Origin: an uncultured Alphaproteobacteria bacterium
Lineage (GTDB): Bacteria; Pseudomonadota; Alphaproteobacteria; HIMB59; GCA-002718135
Direction of reading: 5' to 3'
Assembly (NCBI GenBank): GCA_902596365.1
Contig: CACJTT010000001.1
Span: 1-64,000 of the forward strand
Length of the DNA: 64,000 bases
In this document: positions 15,550-24,575 of the stretch, piece after piece
Layout: every line of letters begins with the position of its first letter
Position numbering within the stretch: the first letter of the stretch is position 1
The notes under the pieces: generated by a model
Seen by the model: the letters and a program-made list of their open reading frames with translations, nothing else
The model's database searches: none
What the model was told of the DNA's origin: nothing
Translations under genes and position numbers: made by a program

Positions 15550-15885
15550 ATGACAGAAAAAAGAACTCAAAGAACAAGATATAAATTAAAAAAAGTTTCT
15601 AATAGAAAAAGACTAACAGTATTTAGATCTAATAAACACTTATATGCTCAAATTATTGATGATACTGTTGGAAAAACTTTAGCCAGCGCTTCAACAAAAG
15701 AAAAAAATATAGATATTGATAATAAAGATAGAAAATCTTTAGCTGAAATTATTGGTAAAAATATTGCAAAAAGATCAATTGAAAAAGGAATAAAGGAAGT
15801 AGCTTTCGATAAAGGTAAATATAAGTATCATGGGTTAATTAAAATTCTTGCTGATTCTGCTAGAACTGAAGGATTAATTTTTTAA
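15550..15885 (+). CDS. rplR: 50S ribosomal protein L18
   Basis: 5S rRNA-binding protein, 111 aa, slightly shorter than the usual 117-120. RLTVFRSNKHLYAQIIDD and the C-terminal FDKGKYKYHGLIKILADSAR are typical. The N-terminal basic tail is present. It is flanked by rplF and rpsE in the usual order. Confidence 0.96.
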   Translation: MTEKRTQRTRYKLKKVSNRKRLTVFRSNKHLYAQIIDDTVGKTLASASTKEKNIDIDNKDRKSLAEIIGKNIAKRSIEKGIKEVAFDKGKYKYHGLIKILADSARTEGLIF

Positions 15886-15894
15886 GGAAAATAT

Positions 15895-16407
15895 ATGTTT
15901 GAAAATGAAAATAAAGATTTTAGTGAGCACCTGGTAACAATAAACAGAGTTGCCAAAGTTGTTAAAGGTGGAAGACGTTTTGGATTTGCAGCAATTATGA
16001 TTGTGGGAGATAACAAGGGTAGAGTTGGTTATGGCACAGGCAAAGCAAAAGAAGTGCCCGAAGCAGTTAGGAAAGCTTCAGAAAATGCAAAAAATAAAAT
16101 GATAAGAGTTTCTTTAAAAGATAATAGAACAATACATCATGATGTTATTGGCAGATATGGTGCTGGGAAAGTTATACTAAGGTCTGCAGCTCCAGGTACA
16201 GGAATAATAGCTGGTGGAGCAATGAGAGCTCTTTTCGAATCTTTAGGAATTAAAGATGTGGTAGCAAAATCTATGGGTACATCTAATCCACATAATATGT
16301 TAAAAGCAACTTTTGATGCTTTTACGAGATCAGAGTCACCTAAATCAGTTGCAGCAAAGAGATCAAAAAAAGTTACAGATATAATTAAAAATAACAAGCA
16401 GTCTTAA
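15895..16407 (+). CDS. rpsE: 30S ribosomal protein S5
   Basis: Small-subunit protein involved in decoding fidelity, 170 aa. The dsRNA-binding-like domain shows [20 protein letters not shown] and [17 protein letters not shown]. The S5 C-terminal domain follows ([17 protein letters not shown]). The next gene is rplO, only 12 nt downstream; rpmD (L30), which usually lies between them, is absent. Confidence 0.97.
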   Translation: MFENENKDFSEHLVTINRVAKVVKGGRRFGFAAIMIVGDNKGRVGYGTGKAKEVPEAVRKASENAKNKMIRVSLKDNRTIHHDVIGRYGAGKVILRSAAPGTGIIAGGAMRALFESLGIKDVVAKSMGTSNPHNMLKATFDAFTRSESPKSVAAKRSKKVTDIIKNNKQS

Positions 16408-16419
16408 GGATTATCATCT

Positions 16420-16878
16420 ATGAAAATTAATCAAATACCTTCAACCTTAACTTCTGGCTCTAAAAGAAAAAGAAGAGGGCGTGGCTCAGGCTCAGGTTTA
16501 GGTAAAACAGCTGGAAGAGGTGTAAAGGGTCAAAAATCACGTTCTGGAGTATCCATTAATGGTTTTGAGGGTGGTCAAATGCCTCTTTATAGGCGGTTAC
16601 CAAAAAGAGGTTTTAAAAACAAGTTTAAGAAAAAAATCCAAACTGTTAATTTTAATAACCTTACCTCAATTATTTCTAAATACGGTATTGATTCTAATAA
16701 TATTAAAGAGACTGAATTATTTGATAAAAAAATTTTTAATAAATCTAAAGGAGATTTAAAACTTTTGAACTCAGGAGATTTGAAAGAAATTATAAATATT
16801 GAAATTTCTTTTGCTACAAAAAACGCAATTGAGAAAATTGAAAAATTAGGTGGAAAAATTAAATTAACTAAAAATTAA
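16420..16878 (+). CDS. rplO: 50S ribosomal protein L15
   Basis: Late-assembly large-subunit protein, 152 aa. The glycine/arginine-rich N-terminal tail ([20 protein letters not shown]) and [18 protein letters not shown] are diagnostic. It precedes secY by 2 nt. Confidence 0.97.
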   Translation: MKINQIPSTLTSGSKRKRRGRGSGSGLGKTAGRGVKGQKSRSGVSINGFEGGQMPLYRRLPKRGFKNKFKKKIQTVNFNNLTSIISKYGIDSNNIKETELFDKKIFNKSKGDLKLLNSGDLKEIINIEISFATKNAIEKIEKLGGKIKLTKN

Positions 16879-16880
16879 TA

Positions 16881-18221
16881 ATGGCAACAACAGCAGAAAA
16901 ACTTGCAGGAAATTTAAACTTTGGAGCTTTAGGTAAAGCAACTGAGTTAAGAAACAGATTATTATTCACTCTAGGTGCTTTAATTGTATTTAGGCTGGGT
17001 ACATTTTTGCCAATTCCAGGCATTAATCCAATTTCTCTTCAGCAGTTTTTTGAACAACAATCTTCTGGTATTTTGGGAATATTTGATACGTTTTCTGGCG
17101 GTGCATTGGGTAGAATGGGTATATTTGCACTCGGTGTTATGCCTTATATTTCTTCGTCAATTATTATGACTTTAATGCAGGGGTCAATACCTTATATGAA
17201 AAACTTAAAAGAACAAGGTTCGAAAGGTCAAAGGCAGCTTCGTCAACTAACGAGATATGTAACAGTTTTAATAGCTGCCCTACAGGGTTATGGAGTATCG
17301 ATTGGCTTGGAGTCTATGCAAACAACATATGGAAATATTGTTATTGATCCTGGGTTATTTTTTAGAATAACAACAGTAGTTACATTAGTTGGTGGAACTG
17401 TTTTCTTAATGTGGTTAGGTGAGCAGATTAGTTCTAGAGGTGTAGGTAATGGGATATCTCTAATAATTACCGCTGGTATACTTGCTAATTTACCAAGTGC
17501 TTTTGTCAGTACACTGCAATTAGGAAGAACAGGTGAACTTAGTAATGTGTTTATTTTGAGTATTTTAATTTTGGTTTTAGGCCTAATAGTTTTTATTGTT
17601 TTTATAGAAAAAGGACAAAGAAGATTAATTGTTCAATATCCAAAAAGACAGGTTGGGAATAAAATCTATGGTGGTCAAAGTTCTCATTTGCCTCTAAAAA
17701 TAAATACAGCTGGAGTAATTCCTGTTATTTTTGCTTCATCCATTTTACTTCTTCCCAACACAATGTCTGGTTTTGGTGCAGGGTCATCTAGTGATATTTT
17801 CTTATTTATTTCAAGCTATCTTGGTCGTGGGCAACCATTGTATTTGGCATTATTTGCAGCAATGATTATTTTCTTTGGTTTTTTTTATACTGGTATTGTT
17901 TTTAATCCTGATGAACAAGCTGAAAATCTTAGAAAATATGGAGGATTTATTCCTGGCATTAGACCTGGAGAGAATACATCAAAATATATAGATTTTGTAT
18001 TAACTAGACTTACAACAGTAGGAACAATATATTTAGCTCTTGTGGCACTTATGCCAGAATTTTTAATTTCAAAAACTTCTATACCTTTTTACTTGGGTGG
18101 GACGAGCTTATTAATTGTGGTAGTTGTAATGATTGATTTTATCAACCAGGTACAATCACATTTATTTCAACACCAATATGAGGGTTTATTAAAGAAAACA
18201 AAACTTAAAGGCAGAAGATAA
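16881..18221 (+). CDS. secY: Protein translocase subunit SecY
   Basis: Central channel of the Sec translocon in the inner membrane, 446 aa with about ten hydrophobic segments. Conserved features are FRLGTFLPIPGI in TM1, the plug-region FDTFSGGALGRMGIFALG, and the cytosolic loop RRLIVQYPKRQVGNKIYGGQ. The cytosolic loop GFIPGIRPGENT is also present. It sits between rplO and adk as in other alphaproteobacteria. Confidence 0.98.
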   Translation: MATTAEKLAGNLNFGALGKATELRNRLLFTLGALIVFRLGTFLPIPGINPISLQQFFEQQSSGILGIFDTFSGGALGRMGIFALGVMPYISSSIIMTLMQGSIPYMKNLKEQGSKGQRQLRQLTRYVTVLIAALQGYGVSIGLESMQTTYGNIVIDPGLFFRITTVVTLVGGTVFLMWLGEQISSRGVGNGISLIITAGILANLPSAFVSTLQLGRTGELSNVFILSILILVLGLIVFIVFIEKGQRRLIVQYPKRQVGNKIYGGQSSHLPLKINTAGVIPVIFASSILLLPNTMSGFGAGSSSDIFLFISSYLGRGQPLYLALFAAMIIFFGFFYTGIVFNPDEQAENLRKYGGFIPGIRPGENTSKYIDFVLTRLTTVGTIYLALVALMPEFLISKTSIPFYLGGTSLLIVVVVMIDFINQVQSHLFQHQYEGLLKKTKLKGRR

Positions 18222-18224
18222 TTA

Positions 18225-18797
18225 ATGAAATTAATTCTATTTGGGCCTCCAGGTTCTGGAAAAGGTACTCAGGCATCTTTATTAGCTAAAAAAAATAAAA
18301 TACCACATCTTTCAACAGGAGATATATTAAGATTTAAACTTAAACAAGATGATAATTTTGCTAAAGAGTTATCTCAAATAATATCAGGTGGCAATCTTGT
18401 ACCTGACTCAATTATCAATCCAATAGTTGCTGATAAATTACTTAGTGATGAATGTAATAATGGATTTATACTTGATGGTTATCCTCGTAATAAATATCAG
18501 TCTGATTTTTTAATAAATTTTTTAGAAAAAAATAATTTAGATATTGATTTAATTATAGATTTCTTAGCTGATACAACTACTGTAAAAAAAAGAATCCTAG
18601 AAAGATCAAAGATTGAAAATAGATCAGATGATACTGTAGATGTAATTAAAACAAGATTGGATAAATATTTTTCTGAAACCCAGCCATTAGCAGCTATGTT
18701 TAAGGCAAAATTTAAAGATAAGTTTTTTGAGATAAATGCATCACAGGAAATAACAAAAATTCAATATGATATTGAAAATAGGTTAAAAAATGCCTAA
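18225..18797 (+). CDS. adk: Adenylate kinase
   Basis: Cytosolic phosphotransfer enzyme, ATP + AMP to 2 ADP, 190 aa. The P-loop GPPGSGKGTQAS lies at residues 7-18, LSTGDILR contacts AMP, and GFILDGYPRN is the family signature. The LID is the short, zinc-free form typical of alphaproteobacteria. It follows secY by 3 nt. A 92-bp gap with a promoter candidate separates it from rpsM. Confidence 0.97.
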   Translation: MKLILFGPPGSGKGTQASLLAKKNKIPHLSTGDILRFKLKQDDNFAKELSQIISGGNLVPDSIINPIVADKLLSDECNNGFILDGYPRNKYQSDFLINFLEKNNLDIDLIIDFLADTTTVKKRILERSKIENRSDDTVDVIKTRLDKYFSETQPLAAMFKAKFKDKFFEINASQEITKIQYDIENRLKNA

Positions 18798-18825
18798 ATT
18801 TAGGCCAAAATCCTTGTATCAGAGC

Positions 18826-18855
18826 TTGACTTTCATATTAATATTAATGTATTCA
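18826..18855 (+). promoter_or_regulatory. Candidate promoter of rpsM-rpsK-rpoA-rplQ
   Basis: TTGACT at 18826-18831 with TATTCA 18 bp downstream at 18850-18855, in the adk-rpsM gap. The first nine bases (TTGACTTTC) are identical to the element before rpsL. The -35 is strong and the -10 is weak. Confidence 0.45.
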
Positions 18856-18889
18856 CCCTCATTCAATTTTTTAATGGACAAATATTAGC

Positions 18890-19270
18890 ATGGCTAGAAT
18901 TTCAGGCGTAAACATACCAACAGGAAAAAAAATCCATATTGCGCTAACATATATATTTGGAATTGGATCAAAGATAGCTAATGACTTATGTGATCAAGCA
19001 TCAATTGATAAATCAAAACGAGTCAATGAATTAAAAGATGATGAATTAAATAAGATAAGAGAAATCATCGATCAGAAACATGTTGTTGAAGGAGATCTCA
19101 GAAGAAAAGTTTCAATGGACATAAAAAGATTAAATGATCTTGGTTGTTACAGAGGATTAAGACATAGAAAGAAATTGCCTGTAAGAGGGCAAAGAACACA
19201 TACAAATGCAAGAACGAGAAAAGGTAAAGCGGTTGCAATTGCTGGTAAGAAAAAAGTAACTAAAGGATAA
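18890..19270 (+). CDS. rpsM: 30S ribosomal protein S13
   Basis: Head protein contacting tRNA and intersubunit bridges, 126 aa. The helix-two-turn-helix RNA-binding part and the C-terminal [20 protein letters not shown] motif are typical. First gene of the alpha block, after a promoter-containing gap. Confidence 0.98.
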   Translation: MARISGVNIPTGKKIHIALTYIFGIGSKIANDLCDQASIDKSKRVNELKDDELNKIREIIDQKHVVEGDLRRKVSMDIKRLNDLGCYRGLRHRKKLPVRGQRTHTNARTRKGKAVAIAGKKKVTKG

Positions 19271-19271
19271 A

Positions 19272-19658
19272 ATGGCTGATAAGAAAAAAACTAAATCAAA
19301 AACCAAAAAAAAAGTAACATCAGGTGTAGCGCATGTTGTATCCTCTTTTAACAATACAATTATAACTATTGCTGATGAAAATGGTAATGCTTTAGCTTGG
19401 TCATCAGCTGGTCACAAGGGATTTAAAGGTTCTCGTAAGTCAACCCCTTATGCTGCTCAAATTGCAGCGGAGGATGTTGGGAATAAAGCAAAAGAATTTG
19501 GACTTAAATCTTTAAAAGTTGAAGTTTCTGGTCCTGGTTCTGGAAGAGAGTCAGCTCTTAGATCTCTTCAGGCAATTGGATATATTATAACTTCAATTAA
19601 AGATGTAACTCCAATACCACATAATGGTTGCAGGCCTCGAAAAAGAAGAAGAGTTTAA
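19272..19658 (+). CDS. rpsK: 30S ribosomal protein S11
   Basis: Platform protein at the E site, 128 aa. [18 protein letters not shown] and [17 protein letters not shown] are family signatures; the C terminus ends [13 protein letters not shown] as usual. It is one base downstream of the rpsM stop. Confidence 0.98.
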   Translation: MADKKKTKSKTKKKVTSGVAHVVSSFNNTIITIADENGNALAWSSAGHKGFKGSRKSTPYAAQIAAEDVGNKAKEFGLKSLKVEVSGPGSGRESALRSLQAIGYIITSIKDVTPIPHNGCRPRKRRRV

Positions 19659-19675
19659 ATTACAAGGAGATTAAA

Positions 19676-20698
19676 GTGCTACAAAAAAATTGGATGGAAT
19701 TAATTAAGCCAAGTAAAATGGATGTGAATGTTCAAAATGATAGTAACAAGAAAGGTGTATTAATAGCTGAGCCTTTAGAAAGAGGTTTTGGGCTTACACT
19801 AGGTAATGCAATTAGAAGAGTATTACTTTCATCTCTTCAAGGAGCAGCAATAACTTCAGTAAAAATAAAAGGAGTTGTGCATGAATTTTCAACAATACAA
19901 GGTGTAAAAGAAGATTTGACTGATATATTACTTAATCTTAAATCTGTAGCAGTTAAAGTCCACTCTCCAGGATTAAAAAAGATGTATATAAAATCATCTG
20001 GTTCTGGTGAAGTAAGAGCAGGAAACTTTGAAACTGACTCAGAAACGGAAATTATGAATCCTGATCAATTAATAATGACCCTTGATTCAAATGCAGATAT
20101 TGAAATTGAAGCAAATATAGAAACAGGCAAAGGTTATGTTTCCGCTGAAGTAGCTGAAGATGAAAACAAGGTAATAGGAGAAATTAAACTTGATGCAATG
20201 TTCAGTCCTGTAATTAGAGCTTCATATAAAGTGGAAAATAGTAGAGTAGGACAAGTTACTGACTATGATAAATTAATTTTTGAGGTCGAAACAAATGGAG
20301 TTATAACTCCTGACGATGCCATTGCTCTTGCTTCAAGAATATTACAAGATCAATTACAACCATTTATTAATTTTGATGAGCCAGAAATCCAGCATGATCA
20401 ATCTTCAGCAGAAAAACTCTCATTTAACTCAAATCTTCTAAAAAAAGTTGAAGAATTAGAATTATCTGTACGATCAGCTAATTGCCTGAAAAATGATAAT
20501 ATAATTTATATTGGTGATTTAGTTCAAAAATCAGAATCTGAAATGCTAAGAACACCAAACTTTGGTAGAAAATCTCTAAATGAAATTAAAGAAGTTTTAC
20601 AACAAATGGAGCTTAATTTAGGTATGTCAGTTCCTGATTGGCCTCCAGAAAATATTGACGATCTTGCCAAAAAATATGAGGATCCATTTAATAAATAA
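19676..20698 (+). CDS. rpoA: RNA polymerase alpha subunit
   Basis: 340 aa if started at the GTG at 19676, which has an AAGGAGA Shine-Dalgarno 6 nt upstream and gives the normal N terminus [15 protein letters not shown] longer frame reaching back to 19628 lies inside rpsK and adds residues foreign to the family. The N-terminal dimerisation domain includes [20 protein letters not shown]. The C-terminal domain that contacts UP elements and activators shows [12 protein letters not shown] and [17 protein letters not shown]. Confidence 0.97.
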   Translation: MLQKNWMELIKPSKMDVNVQNDSNKKGVLIAEPLERGFGLTLGNAIRRVLLSSLQGAAITSVKIKGVVHEFSTIQGVKEDLTDILLNLKSVAVKVHSPGLKKMYIKSSGSGEVRAGNFETDSETEIMNPDQLIMTLDSNADIEIEANIETGKGYVSAEVAEDENKVIGEIKLDAMFSPVIRASYKVENSRVGQVTDYDKLIFEVETNGVITPDDAIALASRILQDQLQPFINFDEPEIQHDQSSAEKLSFNSNLLKKVEELELSVRSANCLKNDNIIYIGDLVQKSESEMLRTPNFGRKSLNEIKEVLQQMELNLGMSVPDWPPENIDDLAKKYEDPFNK

Positions 20699-20703
20699 TA
20701 AAT

Positions 20704-21138
20704 ATGAAACATAATATTAAACATAGAAAATTAAATAGAACTTCTTCGCATAGAAAAGCTTTATTAATGAATTTATCTAATTCACTTTTGAAGCATGAAC
20801 AAATTACAACCACACTAACTAAAGCAAAAGAGCTTAGACCCTTTGTCGAAAAATTAATTTCCTTGGGTAAAAAAGGAGATTTAGCTGCAAGAAAAAAATC
20901 TATATCTATACTTCAAGATGAAAAAATATCTAAAAAACTTTTTGATAGTTTGGCTGATCGATATAAAAATAGAAATGGTGGTTATACTAGAATTGTAAAA
21001 CTTGGTAATAGATATGGAGATAATGCGCCTACAGCCGTTATTGAGCTTGTTGATAGAGATGAGGATGCTAAAGGTTTGGACTCTGGACCAGTTATTGAAA
21101 AGAAAACAACAGAAGAAGAGCAGCTTCCTCAAAATTAA
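20704..21138 (+). CDS. rplQ: 50S ribosomal protein L17
   Basis: Large-subunit protein near the tunnel exit, 144 aa. The N-terminal [20 protein letters not shown] and [19 protein letters not shown] are typical. About 25 acidic and polar residues extend the C terminus beyond the core, a common alphaproteobacterial variation. It is followed directly by fluC without a visible terminator. Confidence 0.97.
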   Translation: MKHNIKHRKLNRTSSHRKALLMNLSNSLLKHEQITTTLTKAKELRPFVEKLISLGKKGDLAARKKSISILQDEKISKKLFDSLADRYKNRNGGYTRIVKLGNRYGDNAPTAVIELVDRDEDAKGLDSGPVIEKKTTEEEQLPQN

Positions 21139-21140
21139 AT

Positions 21141-21521
21141 TTGCTTAATTTTTTATTTGTTGCCATAGGTGGATCCATAGGGGCATCTTTAAGATATTTT
21201 ACTTATTTATTTTTCAAAAATTATTTATTATCAAATTATCTATTTCTTAGTACGCTTCTTGTAAATATTGTTGGTTCTTTTTTAATTGGGTATGCAATTA
21301 TGTTAATGGAAACTAAAAATTTATCTGAAGATTTTATAAGGTATTTTTTAATAATAGGTGTCTTAGGATCTTTTACTACATTTTCAACATTTTCAATAGA
21401 AAGTGTTGATTTACTTCTAAGCAAAAATTTTTTTAACGCATTCTCTTATATGTTTCTATCATTATCTTTGTGTTTAATATTTACTTTCATTGGTTTAAAT
21501 TTTAATAAAATAATAAATTGA
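21141..21521 (+). CDS. fluC: Fluoride channel FluC (CrcB)
   Basis: Four-helix inner-membrane protein that exports fluoride as a dual-topology dimer, 126 aa. Family motifs: GGSIGASLRYF near the N terminus, TLLVNIVGSFLIGY in TM2, and GVLGSFTTFSTFSIE in TM3, where the polar Ser/Thr/Phe track lines the pore. The only plausible start is the TTG at 21141; the next ATG would remove two helices. It lies 2 nt after rplQ and overlaps the following gene by 4 nt, so it is probably co-transcribed with the ribosomal genes. Confidence 0.9.
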   Translation: MLNFLFVAIGGSIGASLRYFTYLFFKNYLLSNYLFLSTLLVNIVGSFLIGYAIMLMETKNLSEDFIRYFLIIGVLGSFTTFSTFSIESVDLLLSKNFFNAFSYMFLSLSLCLIFTFIGLNFNKIIN

Positions 21522-22408
21522 TAAAAAAAATAAAGATAATTACAGATTCAGAAAATCAAAGACTTGATAAATTTTTGAAAAAATCTTTTTCAAGTTTAAC
21601 TCAAAGCTTTATTGAAAAAAATTTAAGAAAAAAAAATATTTTAGTAAATAATAAAACTTCAAAAGCTAAATACTTAATAAATAAAGATGATTTAATAATA
21701 ATAAAAAATTTTTCTAAAGAAATGTATGCTGATAATAAAATTAAGAAAACAAATAAAAAAATTGATAATTATTTAATTAAAAATTTCGAAAAATCTATCT
21801 TGCATGAAAATAGTAATTTTTTAGTGATAGATAAATGGTCAGGTATATCTACTCAAGGTGGAACTAATATTACTATTTCTATTGATACTATTATTAAAGA
21901 TATTTCTTCTAATTATAATTTAGTCCATAGGTTAGACAAAGAAACATCTGGACTATTATTAATTGCTAAAAATTTAAAATATACTAAAATTTTTGGTAAA
22001 CTTTTTAGATCACAAAAAATAAAAAAAATTTATTTGGCTTTATGTGAGGGTCAACCTCATTTGAAAGAGTCGTATGTTGATTTGGCAATAAAAGATAAGG
22101 ACATGAATAATAGTGTGCAAACAAAAACTTATTATAAAGTAATATCGTATAATAATAAAACATCACTTATACAATTTGAACCAAAAACAGGCAAAAAACA
22201 TCAATTAAGAATTGTTGCTAAAAATCTTGGATGCCCAATTGTTGGTGATAACAAATATAATCTTAATCAATCAAACAATCAAGAGAACTTGAAACTCAAT
22301 GCTCATAAATTAGAATTTGATATAGAAAATATTGTTTTTAATTATAAATCAAAACTACCAAAAGATTTTACTGATTATGTCAAAAATAAACAAATAAGTT
22401 TTTTTTGA
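21518..22408 (+). CDS. RNA pseudouridine synthase, RluC/RluD type
   Basis: 296-aa enzyme that isomerises specific uridines, probably in 23S rRNA. An S4 RNA-binding domain (SENQRLDKFLKKSFSS and ILVNNKTSKAKYLI) occupies residues 8-65. The catalytic domain follows, with the signature HRLDKETSGLLLIAK, whose aspartate is the nucleophile, and EPKTGKKHQLRI. The start is a TTG overlapping the fluC stop (TTGA), so translation is probably coupled. Alphaproteobacteria usually carry RluC in this position class, but the target uridines cannot be read from sequence. Confidence 0.9.
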   Translation: MIKKIKIITDSENQRLDKFLKKSFSSLTQSFIEKNLRKKNILVNNKTSKAKYLINKDDLIIIKNFSKEMYADNKIKKTNKKIDNYLIKNFEKSILHENSNFLVIDKWSGISTQGGTNITISIDTIIKDISSNYNLVHRLDKETSGLLLIAKNLKYTKIFGKLFRSQKIKKIYLALCEGQPHLKESYVDLAIKDKDMNNSVQTKTYYKVISYNNKTSLIQFEPKTGKKHQLRIVAKNLGCPIVGDNKYNLNQSNNQENLKLNAHKLEFDIENIVFNYKSKLPKDFTDYVKNKQISFF

Positions 22409-22413
22409 TATTA

Positions 22414-23061
22414 TTATTTAAGATTTCTTAAGTTTTTTAAAAATATTAGTGAAAATTCTTTATCAAAATTTTCTTCAGTTATATTAATATCTAATTCATG
22501 CAATGATGTATTTTTAAAATTTTTAAGACCACATGCATCAATGAATTTATAATTATCCATTTTAGGGTTTATATTAAAACTTAATCCATGGTAAGTTACC
22601 CAATTTTTTAATCTTAATCCAATAGCGCCAATTTTTTCTTCCTGAGTAAATTTTTTTCCATTTTTACCAGTAACCCAAATTCCTACTCTTTCTTTATAAG
22701 TAGTAGAGTCTATTTGGTAGTTTTTTAAAAAATCCATAAGTGATTTTTCAACAATAGTAATAAACTTTCTTATATCCTTTTTTTTATTGTTAAGATCTAT
22801 CATAAAATAAACTATTCTTTGTCCTGGTCCATGATATGTTGTTTTTCCTCCTCTATTTGTTTTAACTATTCTTATTTTATTTTTTTTTAAAATCTCATTT
22901 GTTGTAGCACTAGTTCCTTGTGTATAAATGTGGTCGTGATTCAAAAACCAAATAAGTTCATTTTTAGATTTATTAATTATTTTATTAACTCTAATCTGCA
23001 TAAATTCTACTGAAGTCTCGTAGTGCACTAAATCATACTGTTTTTTTATTTCTATAGTCAT
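22414..23061 (-). CDS. lipB: Octanoyltransferase LipB
   Basis: Transfers octanoate from acyl carrier protein to lipoyl domains, the first step of lipoate synthesis; cytosolic, 215 aa. The family motif RGGKTTYHGPGQRIVYF lies near residue 75. The motif IGAIGLRLKNWVTYHGLSFN contains the conserved region before the catalytic cysteine, which is in DACGL near residue 180. It is convergent with the pseudouridine synthase with a 5-nt gap, and divergent from the tRNA-Leu gene. Confidence 0.95.
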   Translation of the reverse strand: MTIEIKKQYDLVHYETSVEFMQIRVNKIINKSKNELIWFLNHDHIYTQGTSATTNEILKKNKIRIVKTNRGGKTTYHGPGQRIVYFMIDLNNKKKDIRKFITIVEKSLMDFLKNYQIDSTTYKERVGIWVTGKNGKKFTQEEKIGAIGLRLKNWVTYHGLSFNINPKMDNYKFIDACGLKNFKNTSLHELDINITEENFDKEFSLIFLKNLRNLK

Positions 23062-23074
23062 CGATTTAACTTTA

Positions 23075-23104
23075 TTGATATTATTAACTTATCTGTTATT
23101 TAAT
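23075..23104 (+). promoter_or_regulatory. Candidate promoter of tRNA-Leu
   Basis: TTGATA at 23075-23080 and TTTAAT at 23099-23104, spacing 18 bp, end 12 bp before the mature tRNA 5' end. Both boxes match the sigma70 consensus in five of six bases. Confidence 0.5.
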
Positions 23105-23116
23105 TCTAGTAAATAT

Positions 23117-23203
23117 GCGGCTGTGGCGGAATTGGTATACGCGCAGCGTTGAGGTCGCTGTGGGATTTATCCTGTGGAAGTTCAAGTCTTCTCAGCCGCA
23201 CCA
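23117..23203 (+). tRNA. tRNA-Leu (GAG)
   Basis: 87-nt class II tRNA. The acceptor stem GCGGCTG (23117-23123) pairs with CAGCCGC (23193-23199), followed by discriminator A and an encoded CCA. The anticodon stem CAGCG/CGCTG encloses the loop TTGAGGT, giving anticodon GAG, which reads CUU/CUC leucine codons. The long variable arm (TGGGATTTATCCTG-like hairpin) and the T loop TTCAAGT are present. Confidence 0.96.
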
Positions 23204-23237
23204 TCTACTTATTTAAAAATCATGATATAAGGCAATA

Positions 23238-24575
23238 ATGATTAATAAAAACCAACTAATAGAGTATTTTTATCAAGGCACTAAATCTAAAAATAAACTC
23301 AAAATTGGTGTTGAGCATGAAAAATTTATCTTAAATAAAGATTCACTTCTTCCAGTTTCTTTTGATGAAAAAAATGGCATTAAAAATATTTTAGAAAAAC
23401 TCACTTTAAAAGGATGGAAACCTTTATATGATGATAATCAACAAACTCTTATTGCACTTAAAAAAGGGAAAGAAGCAATTACATTAGAACCAGGTGGACA
23501 AATTGAATTATCAGGTGCTCCGTTAGATAATATTCATGAAACTTGTGAAGAAACCACCAATCACCTTAGAGAGTTAAAGAAACTTGGTAGTGAATTAAAT
23601 TTTATTTTATTAGGAATGGGTGTGGAGCCTAATTTAGGATTAGATGATTTTCCATGGATGCCAAAGCAACGTTATGGAATAATGAAAAAATACATGAAGA
23701 AAGTTGGCACGCTAGGTCACCATATGATGAAACGTACATGCACTAATCAGGTTAACATAGACTATTCTTCTGAGGAAGATATGGTTGAAAAATTTAGAAT
23801 TATGTTAAATCTTGAGGCAATTGCAACAGCAATGTTCTCCAACTCTCCTTTTGATCAAGGTAAAATTTCTAAATATAAAAGTTTACGTTCCCACTTTTGG
23901 CATAATACTGATGCTGACAGAACAGGATTATTACCATTTGTTTTTGAAAAAGATTTTAATTTTGAAAACTATGCAAATTATGCTTGGAACGTACCGATGT
24001 ACTTTATAAATAGAGATAATAAATACATAGATATGACACAATATACTTTTAAGGATTACCTTGAAGGTAAATCAATTAATATTAAACATGAAGCTACTTT
24101 GAAAGATTGGGAAGATCATTTAACAACTTTATTTCCTCAAGCTAGATTAAAACAGTATTTGGAAATACGATCAATGGATGCATGCAATTGGGATTTAATT
24201 TGCTCTCAACCAGCCTTTTGGATTGGAATTTTATATGATGATGAAATATCTAATAAAATAAATGAAATTACTGAAGGTTGGTCTGAAGAAGATAGAGAAT
24301 ATTTAAATAAAAAAGTTCCTGAGAAAGGGTTACAAACTGAATTTAAAGGAAAAAAATTAATTTCTTACGCAAAAGAATTTTTTAACCTATCAAAAAAGGG
24401 TTTAGTCAAAAGAAATTACTTATCCAAGAATGGTGAGTTTGATGAGTCTATACATATGAAAGATCTAGAGAAAAATTTAGAAAATGGTTGTTCTCCAGCT
24501 GATTGTCTAATTAACAAATTTAATTCGAGTTGGAGTAATTCTTTAACACCCATTTATAAAGAATTGATTTTTTAA
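23238..24575 (+). CDS. gshA: Glutamate-cysteine ligase, plant/alpha type (GCS2)
   Basis: First enzyme of glutathione synthesis, joining glutamate and cysteine with ATP; cytosolic, 445 aa. It belongs to the plant-like class found in alphaproteobacteria, as seen from IGVEHEKFIL, ITLEPGGQIELSGAP and the MKRTCTNQVNIDYSSEEDM region. The substrate-site segment DADRTGLLPFVFEKDF and SMDACNWDLICSQPAFW are also family features. gshB begins on the next base after the stop, so the two form one unit. Confidence 0.94.
   Translation: MINKNQLIEYFYQGTKSKNKLKIGVEHEKFILNKDSLLPVSFDEKNGIKNILEKLTLKGWKPLYDDNQQTLIALKKGKEAITLEPGGQIELSGAPLDNIHETCEETTNHLRELKKLGSELNFILLGMGVEPNLGLDDFPWMPKQRYGIMKKYMKKVGTLGHHMMKRTCTNQVNIDYSSEEDMVEKFRIMLNLEAIATAMFSNSPFDQGKISKYKSLRSHFWHNTDADRTGLLPFVFEKDFNFENYANYAWNVPMYFINRDNKYIDMTQYTFKDYLEGKSINIKHEATLKDWEDHLTTLFPQARLKQYLEIRSMDACNWDLICSQPAFWIGILYDDEISNKINEITEGWSEEDREYLNKKVPEKGLQTEFKGKKLISYAKEFFNLSKKGLVKRNYLSKNGEFDESIHMKDLEKNLENGCSPADCLINKFNSSWSNSLTPIYKELIF

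Noticed and set aside
19628-19675. Longer N terminus for rpoA
   Set aside because: The added 16 residues lie in rpsK and do not resemble alpha subunits; the GTG at 19676 has a good Shine-Dalgarno and gives the standard start.
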